The position numbers and the translations under genes are program-made. Shown in pieces: positions 3,752-8,132 of a stretch of DNA of 8,132 nucleotides. The notes beneath the pieces are model-generated. The model was not told the DNA's origin. It searched no databases and was given only the letters and a program-made list of their open reading frames with translations. Every line of letters begins with the position of its first letter. Position 1 is the stretch's first letter. This DNA is from Thermoplasmatota archaeon (GTDB taxonomy: Archaea; Thermoplasmatota; E2; JACPAO01; JAHFTW01), in NCBI GenBank assembly GCA_028289805.1, contig JANQNI010000198.1, forward strand, positions 1 through 8,132, given 5' to 3'.

Positions 3752-6391
3752 ATGGCGAAGCCCGGCGACGTGGTCGAGTTCCGCAGCGGCCTGCACGGCA
3801 TCGAGGCGCCCCGGAACCTCGGCCTGCTCGTGACGCGCCAGCGGCGCAAGGGCGTCCCGTGGGTGACCCTGGTGACCCTCAAGGGCCGCATCGACGTCAA
3901 GGCGGAGCACCTGAGCAAGCGCGTCTTCCGGCAGCGCTTCGACGGCGACCTGCGCGACGAGGACGCCGCCGGCGCCCGCCTGCGACAACTGCTGGAACTG
4001 CACACGGACGGCCGCCTCGCGGAGGAGGCGGAGGACGACCTGGGCGCCCTGGAGGAGGCCCTGTGGGAGTCCGTGGCCGACGCCGACGTGCCCGAGGCGG
4101 GCGGCTGGAGCGAGGACGAACTGGCCCTGCGACACTACGGCGAGGCCGCCAGCGGCCTCCAGAAGAAGCAGGTCCGGGACGCCCTCGACCGCTGCCGGCG
4201 CCGCGGCGTGGGCCGCTTCGAGACCGTCGCCGGCCGCGGCGACACCTGGCGGCCGTGGAGCCGGGACGAGCGGGACCGGATGAAGGCCGCCTTCCGCGCC
4301 CTGGAGGACCTGCGCGCCCGATTGGTGGCGGTCGAGGAGACGGAGGAGGGCCGTGCCTTCGTGCGCGTGGAGCTTGCCGACGCCGCGTTGACGGAGGGGG
4401 ACCGGGAGGTCCTGGCGTGGGTCCAGGCCGCCATGGAGCAGAGCGTCGAGCACGACGGCCGCTTCGACGGCCTGCGCCCCGACGAACCCCTGCACGGCAT
4501 CGGCGGACTCGGCGCCGTCCAGGCCTTCGGCATGGACCTCCACCGCGTCCTCGGCTTCCTCGCCCAGGACTGGATCCGCAGCGCCCACACCAGCCGCAGC
4601 AGCGACTACGTCCACTTCCTCCTGGAGGCGGGACGGTGGACCAGCGAGGACGCCGTGCGAGGCCTCATGCGACGCCACGTCAACCAGGAACCCTTCTTCG
4701 AGCACGTCCCCGACGCGCGCGCCGAGGCGGACGCCGAGGCGCTGCCGGAGCCGAGCCTGGAGCAAGACCCCGGCCGCGAGGACCTGCGCCACCTCGCCTG
4801 CCACACCATCGACCCCCCCGACGCCAAGGACTTCGACGACGCCGTCGGCATCGAAGCGCTGGAGGGCGGCGCCACGCGGCTGTGGGTCCACATCGCCGAC
4901 GTGAGCCACTACGTCACCCCCGGCTCCTACCTCGACAAGCACGCCAAGGACCGCGCCACCAGCGTCTACCTCCCCGGCCGCGTGCTGCCCATGCTACCCC
5001 ACCGCATCGCCGACCACCTGTGCAGCCTGCGCGACGACGGCGACCGCTTCGCCCTCTCCGCTGCCCTGACCGTGGACCGGGACGGGAAGGTAACGGGCGC
5101 CACGTTCCACAAGGCCCTCATCCGCGTCACCGAGAACCTCGCCTACAAGGACGCCCTGGAGCGCCGCGACGCCGGCGAACAACCCTTCGTCGCCCTCTTC
5201 GACCTCGCCGCGCGCATGCGCCGGCACCGCAGGGGCCTGGAACTGGAGACCGGCGAACTGAAGGTCCTCCTGGAAGAAAGCGGCTTCAGCGCCCTGGAGA
5301 AGCACGCCGACGACGCCACGCGCATGATTGAGACCTTCATGGTCGCCGCCAACGAGGCCGTCGCCCGCCACCTCTCCGAATCCGGCGTGCCGCTGCTGTA
5401 CCGGTGCCACCCCCTCCCCGACCCCCAGAAGGCCGAACGGTTCGGGCACCAGTCCGGCGTGCTCGGCTTCGAGTTGGACTTCACCCTCCCCGAGACGGCG
5501 CAGAAGGCCGCCTCCGCCGGCGGCACCCAGAGCCTCCTCGACCAACTCAAGGCCGGCGGCGGCAGCATCAACCTCTTCGGCGGCGGCATGGATCTCAAGG
5601 GAAGCGCTGAACCCGAGCCGGAACCGGAGCCCGAACCCACCGAGAACGAAGTGCAGGGCTTCGCCGCCCTGACCGAGGACGAACAGGAAGCCTGGCTCAC
5701 CCCCTTCCGCAACGCCGTCGACGCCTTCTCCGAGGCCAAACCCGACCGCGCCGAGGTCGGCACCCTCGCGCTGCTGCGCACCATGGGCCGCGCCTACTAC
5801 ACCCCCGACAACGAGGGCCACTTCGGCCTCGCCTCCTCGTACTACTGCCACTTCACCAGCCCCATCCGTCGCTACCCCGACCTCGTCGTCCACCGCAACC
5901 TCAAGGCCCACCTCGCTCGGGCGGACCCCGAACACCCCGCCGACGAACTGCAACGCATGTGCGACCACTGCAGCGAGCAGGAACGCGCCGCCGACGCCCT
6001 GGAGCGCCGCATCCGCAGCGCCTGCCTCGTCCTGGCCAGCCTGCACGGCGACACCGCATTCTCCACGGCGGGCGCCCGCATCACCGGCGTCACGCCCGCC
6101 AGCCTGTGGGTGCTGCTCGACGACGGCATCGAAGCCAAGGTGCCCGCACGGGACCTGCCCGGCGGCCCCTACGCCGTGGACGAATGGGAATCCATGCTCT
6201 ACGTCAGCGACGTCGAAGCCCCGCAGCGCTTCGCGCCGGAGGACCTGGCTGCCTTCGGGGAATTCTACGACGACGAACTGGGCGAGATGCGGCGCGTCCG
6301 GGCCCGACTCGGCGACCGCGTCAGCGTGCGACTGGCCGGGCGGGACGTGGCCGAGGGGAAGACCGGAGCCCAACTGACGGGTTGGACGTAG
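3752..6391 (+). CDS. RNase II / RNase R family 3'-5' exoribonuclease (RNB domain, C-terminal S1-like domain)
   Basis: Encodes 879 residues and is predicted to degrade RNA processively from the 3' end in the cytoplasm. Residues 4-60 look like a small beta-barrel (GDVVEF...), as in cyanobacterial/plastid RNase II-like proteins. Residues about 119-175 resemble the winged-helix region of that group. The RNB domain spans roughly 345-725 and opens with HTIDPPDAKDFDDAV, in which D354, D360, D362 and D363 match the four metal-binding Asp of E. coli RNase II. VHIADVSHYV, RATSVYLPGRVLPMLP, LLYRCHPLPDPQK and HFTSPIRRYPD (R706/R707) are also intact. An OB/S1-like domain follows (about 772-862). Residues about 588-633 hold an unusual insertion: a Gly-rich part (602-612), then five EP dipeptides (620-629). 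The protein is longer than E. coli RNase II (644) and RNase R (813). The ATG at 3752 is chosen because the upstream in-frame extension is low-complexity and covers the promoter. No neighbour is functionally linked. Confidence 0.93.
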   Translation: MAKPGDVVEFRSGLHGIEAPRNLGLLVTRQRRKGVPWVTLVTLKGRIDVKAEHLSKRVFRQRFDGDLRDEDAAGARLRQLLELHTDGRLAEEAEDDLGALEEALWESVADADVPEAGGWSEDELALRHYGEAASGLQKKQVRDALDRCRRRGVGRFETVAGRGDTWRPWSRDERDRMKAAFRALEDLRARLVAVEETEEGRAFVRVELADAALTEGDREVLAWVQAAMEQSVEHDGRFDGLRPDEPLHGIGGLGAVQAFGMDLHRVLGFLAQDWIRSAHTSRSSDYVHFLLEAGRWTSEDAVRGLMRRHVNQEPFFEHVPDARAEADAEALPEPSLEQDPGREDLRHLACHTIDPPDAKDFDDAVGIEALEGGATRLWVHIADVSHYVTPGSYLDKHAKDRATSVYLPGRVLPMLPHRIADHLCSLRDDGDRFALSAALTVDRDGKVTGATFHKALIRVTENLAYKDALERRDAGEQPFVALFDLAARMRRHRRGLELETGELKVLLEESGFSALEKHADDATRMIETFMVAANEAVARHLSESGVPLLYRCHPLPDPQKAERFGHQSGVLGFELDFTLPETAQKAASAGGTQSLLDQLKAGGGSINLFGGGMDLKGSAEPEPEPEPEPTENEVQGFAALTEDEQEAWLTPFRNAVDAFSEAKPDRAEVGTLALLRTMGRAYYTPDNEGHFGLASSYYCHFTSPIRRYPDLVVHRNLKAHLARADPEHPADELQRMCDHCSEQERAADALERRIRSACLVLASLHGDTAFSTAGARITGVTPASLWVLLDDGIEAKVPARDLPGGPYAVDEWESMLYVSDVEAPQRFAPEDLAAFGEFYDDELGEMRRVRARLGDRVSVRLAGRDVAEGKTGAQLTGWT

Positions 6392-6393
6392 GA

Positions 6394-6441
6394 CTGCGTC
6401 TCGTCCACTGGCCCTTGGGCGGCCGGCATCGGAGGACGCAG
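6394..6441. terminator. Inverted repeat in convergent gap, possible bidirectional terminator
   Basis: CTGCGTC (6394-6400) and GACGCAG (6435-6441) are exact inverted 7-mers that fill the 51-bp gap between the ribonuclease stop and the stop of the pentapeptide gene. The loop is 34 bases and there is no T-run, so terminator function is only a possibility. Confidence 0.2.
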
Positions 6442-6442
6442 C

Positions 6443-8132
6443 CTACAGGTTCCCCCCACCGCGCCGGAACTGGCGCCGCAACGCGATGACCACCACCGCC
6501 ACGAAGTAGACCGCGCCCACGCGACCCACCAGCCCCTTGATGCTGGAACCAGCGACGTTGCTCGGCACCACCACGAGGCCAGCCGTGAACCACGCCACGA
6601 CCTCGCGCAGGAGACCCGGCGGGTCCGGAAGCAAGTCGTGCCCCATCGCCCAACCGAAGAACGGAACCCAGAGGGCCAGCAGCAGGAGCGGCAAGCCGAT
6701 GGATTCCCCGTACCGGCTCGTCGCCCGGTAGACGGTCAGGAGGTTGACCTGGCGCCGGACGGAGGCCCAGCGACGGTTGAGCCAGGCCCAACCCCGAAGT
6801 CCCGCCGCACGAGCGGGACGGGTCTCATCGGACGCGGCGTCCACGGCGTCTTCGGCGCGACGCAGGGCCGGCTCCCCCTTGCCGATGCGCCGCATCTCCA
6901 TCTCGCGGTAGTGGAACCGCCCGGCGTCGGCGTACCGGAGGTTGGCCTCGTAGGTGGCGCGGAGGCCCTTGTAGATGTCCGCCACCAGCAACGGGTCCAG
7001 GGGAACATCCACGTCCGCACCGGACGCGGGCCTGCCCGGAGCGCGGGCAAGGTACGCCTCGTCGGCCACGCGGACGACGGTGCGGTCCCTGCGCAGCCGC
7101 GCCCCGACCGCCGTCCTCCAGGCGGGCGCCTGGTCCCACCGGACGTTGCGAAACCGGACCTGGGATACGTCCGTGTGCGCGAAGAGGACCTTGGTGCAGT
7201 CCATGCGGTTGCGGGCGTCCCCCGTCTTGGTCCCCTGGAACCGGATGCGGGTGCCGGCCCGGATGGGGACGCTGCGGAAGTCCATGCGGACGTCCGGCGA
7301 GCGAGGCGTGTAGCGTTCGGCGTCGGGGTCCGGCGGCTCCGGTTCCGGCTTGCCTTGCCTTCGGGCGTGCTCGACCCGCTTCGCCCAATGCTCCAGCTCG
7401 ATGGCGAGCGCGGCGGCCCCGTCCGGGAACAACAGGTCGTCGAAGCGCAGGTCCGAACCGATCTCCGCATCCGACCAGTCCACGAGCGCCGACGGATAGA
7501 GGCGCGCGCCCGCCCAGGAACTGATTCCGTCCAGGACGCAGTCGGAGAGGTTCATGGGGCCCAGGACGTGAATGTCCGTGAAGGAGGAGGTGCCTTCGCA
7601 GCGCATCCGCTGGAAATGCGAATGACCCAGGAACCGGGCGCTATGGAAGAGAACATCGTCGCCGAAGGAGGCACCCTCGAACCCGACACCGTCGCCGAAG
7701 GAGGCACCATCGAACCCGGCATCGCCGCCGAAGGAGGCACCCTCGAACCCGGCATTGCCGCCGAAGGAGGCACCATTGAACCCGGCATTGCCGCCGAAGG
7801 AGGCACCCTCGAACCCGACACCGTCGCCGAAGGAGGCACCCCCGAACCAGGCACCGTCGCCGAAGGAGGCACCCTCGAACCAGGCATCGCCGCCGAAGGA
7901 GGCACCATCGAACCAGGCACCGTCGCCGAAGGAGGCACCATTGAACCAGGCATTGCCGCCGAAGGAGGCACCCTCGAACCAGGCACCGTCGCCGAAGGAG
8001 GCACCATCGAACCCGGCACCGTCGCCGAAGGAGGCACCATCGAACCCGGCATCGTCGCCGAAGGAGACACCCACGAACCAGGCATTGCCGCCGAAGGAGG
8101 CACCCTCGAACCCGGCATCGTCGCCGAAGGAG
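6443..8132 (-). CDS. Pentapeptide-repeat membrane protein with C-terminal ion-channel-like module (5' end outside window)
   Basis: The frame is open to the right edge, so the N-terminus is missing; 562 residues are visible. A run of 11-residue units of type ASFGxxAxFxG (bases 7640-8132) comes first. This is the A-x-F-x-G pentapeptide-repeat style expected to fold as a right-handed quadrilateral beta-helix. Weaker repeats follow to about 7430, and further beta-helix-like stretches occur (MDFRSVPIRAGTRIRF, VLFAHTDVSQVRFRNVRW). A Pro-rich linker PEPEPPDPD lies near 7335. DIYKGLRATYEANLRYADAGRFHYREMEMRR (about 6890-6990) is the helical motif that joins repeats to a two-helix channel module in many bacterial and archaeal pentapeptide proteins. 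The C-terminus has TM1 (6641-6700), a re-entrant-like segment WFTAGLVVVPSN (about 6560-6595) and TM2 (about 6470-6520), ending in RRQFRRGGGNL. No TVGYG filter is present, so potassium selectivity is unlikely. It could be an altered channel or a membrane anchor. Confidence 0.88.
   Translation of the reverse strand, partial: SFGDDAGFEGASFGGNAWFVGVSFGDDAGFDGASFGDGAGFDGASFGDGAWFEGASFGGNAWFNGASFGDGAWFDGASFGGDAWFEGASFGDGAWFGGASFGDGVGFEGASFGGNAGFNGASFGGNAGFEGASFGGDAGFDGASFGDGVGFEGASFGDDVLFHSARFLGHSHFQRMRCEGTSSFTDIHVLGPMNLSDCVLDGISSWAGARLYPSALVDWSDAEIGSDLRFDDLLFPDGAAALAIELEHWAKRVEHARRQGKPEPEPPDPDAERYTPRSPDVRMDFRSVPIRAGTRIRFQGTKTGDARNRMDCTKVLFAHTDVSQVRFRNVRWDQAPAWRTAVGARLRRDRTVVRVADEAYLARAPGRPASGADVDVPLDPLLVADIYKGLRATYEANLRYADAGRFHYREMEMRRIGKGEPALRRAEDAVDAASDETRPARAAGLRGWAWLNRRWASVRRQVNLLTVYRATSRYGESIGLPLLLLALWVPFFGWAMGHDLLPDPPGLLREVVAWFTAGLVVVPSNVAGSSIKGLVGRVGAVYFVAVVVIALRRQFRRGGGNL
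7640..8132 (-). repeat. 33-bp tandem repeat array, about 15 units, coding for ASFGxxAxFxG
   Basis: Fourteen full units and one partial unit at the window edge lie head to tail with an exact 33-bp period inside the pentapeptide gene. The codons for SFG and the F/G frame are nearly invariant (TCCTTCGGC, TTC, GGT). Changes are confined to a few codons: position 5 GAC/GGC, position 6 GGT/GAT/AAT, position 8 TGG/GGG, position 10 GAT/GAG/AAT/GGG. The most gene-internal unit (7640-7672) is already degenerate, ending VLFHS. Synonymous uniformity points to recent duplication or gene conversion. The array continues beyond base 8132. Confidence 0.95.

Noticed and set aside
2683..4005. Extension of the nucleosidase frame upstream to base 4005
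   Set aside because: The added part is Arg/Pro-rich out-of-frame translation of the lipoprotein and ribonuclease genes. The conserved fold starts near 2646-2682.
5610..5640. GAACCCGAGCCGG-type short repeats as a regulatory repeat
   Set aside because: They encode the (EP)5 stretch in frame in the ribonuclease, and coding low complexity explains them.
4994..6373. Long antisense open frame (459 codons) opposite the ribonuclease gene
   Set aside because: High GC at third codon positions removes stops from the antisense frames. The ribonuclease frame has full family motifs and the antisense product matches nothing I recognise.
7552..8118. Second minus-strand open frame of 188 codons rich in PPSA and PGS repeats
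   Set aside because: It is the same 33-bp array read in another frame. Repeats whose length is a multiple of three keep several frames open. The pentapeptide frame extends far beyond the array and has recognisable domains.
7640..8132. Regular 33-bp repeats as a possible CRISPR array
   Set aside because: The units are directly adjacent with no unique spacers, keep one long reading frame and encode a known type of protein repeat. There are no cas genes nearby.
7640..8132. Variable codons AAT/GAT/GGT and GAC/GGC as a diversity-generating retroelement target
   Set aside because: There is no reverse transcriptase, template repeat or IMH-like element in the window, and the variation is between tandem units, which duplication and drift or gene conversion explain. 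The 5' side beyond the edge is unseen, so only a weak possibility remains.

Overview
The window is very GC-rich (about 70% by eye) and gene-dense. It looks archaeal and chromosomal. The strongest marker is the short archaeal-type triosephosphate isomerase at 1244-1942 (232 residues; bacterial and eukaryotic enzymes are about 250). TATA-like elements 26-28 bp upstream of start codons and an archaeal GGTGA ribosome-binding site fit this. The lineage cannot be fixed from the sequence. An uncultured high-GC euryarchaeote, for example a Thermoplasmatota relative, is a guess; the proteins are only mildly acidic, so a salt-in halophile is less likely. I see no transposase, integrase, tRNA, rRNA or CRISPR array, and no gene-free stretch longer than 116 bp.

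Layout, left to right: (1) the C-terminal end of a plus-strand gene with a winged-helix-like tail (1-333). (2) A minus-strand multi-pass membrane protein (312-1127) that overlaps it tail to tail by 22 bp and resembles the YhfC/PrsW intramembrane metalloprotease fold, with apparent metal-site residues replaced. (3) A divergent promoter region of 116 bp. (4) tpiA, plus strand (1244-1942). (5) A minus-strand pair, read right to left: a secreted lipoprotein (2679-3680), then a nucleoside phosphorylase/nucleosidase-fold protein (1969-2682) that starts in a 4-bp GTGA overlap with it. (6) A compact divergent promoter in which two TATA-like boxes lie back to back. (7) A large RNase II/RNase R family exoribonuclease, plus strand (3752-6391). 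(8) Convergent to it, a minus-strand pentapeptide-repeat membrane protein (6443 to beyond 8132). Its N-terminal part is a 33-bp tandem repeat array still running at the window edge, and its C-terminus looks like a two-helix ion-channel module without the potassium filter.

Most genes look like independent housekeeping or envelope functions: glycolysis, nucleoside salvage, RNA decay and membrane proteins. Only the lipoprotein and nucleosidase form a convincing operon. I do not see a multi-gene novel system. The features most worth a second look are the pentapeptide/degenerate-pore protein and its mix-and-match repeats, the divergent RNB nuclease with a Gly-rich plus (EP)5 insertion, the metal-site-deficient membrane-protease homologue, and the recurring TATA-to-start geometry that suggests leaderless mRNAs.
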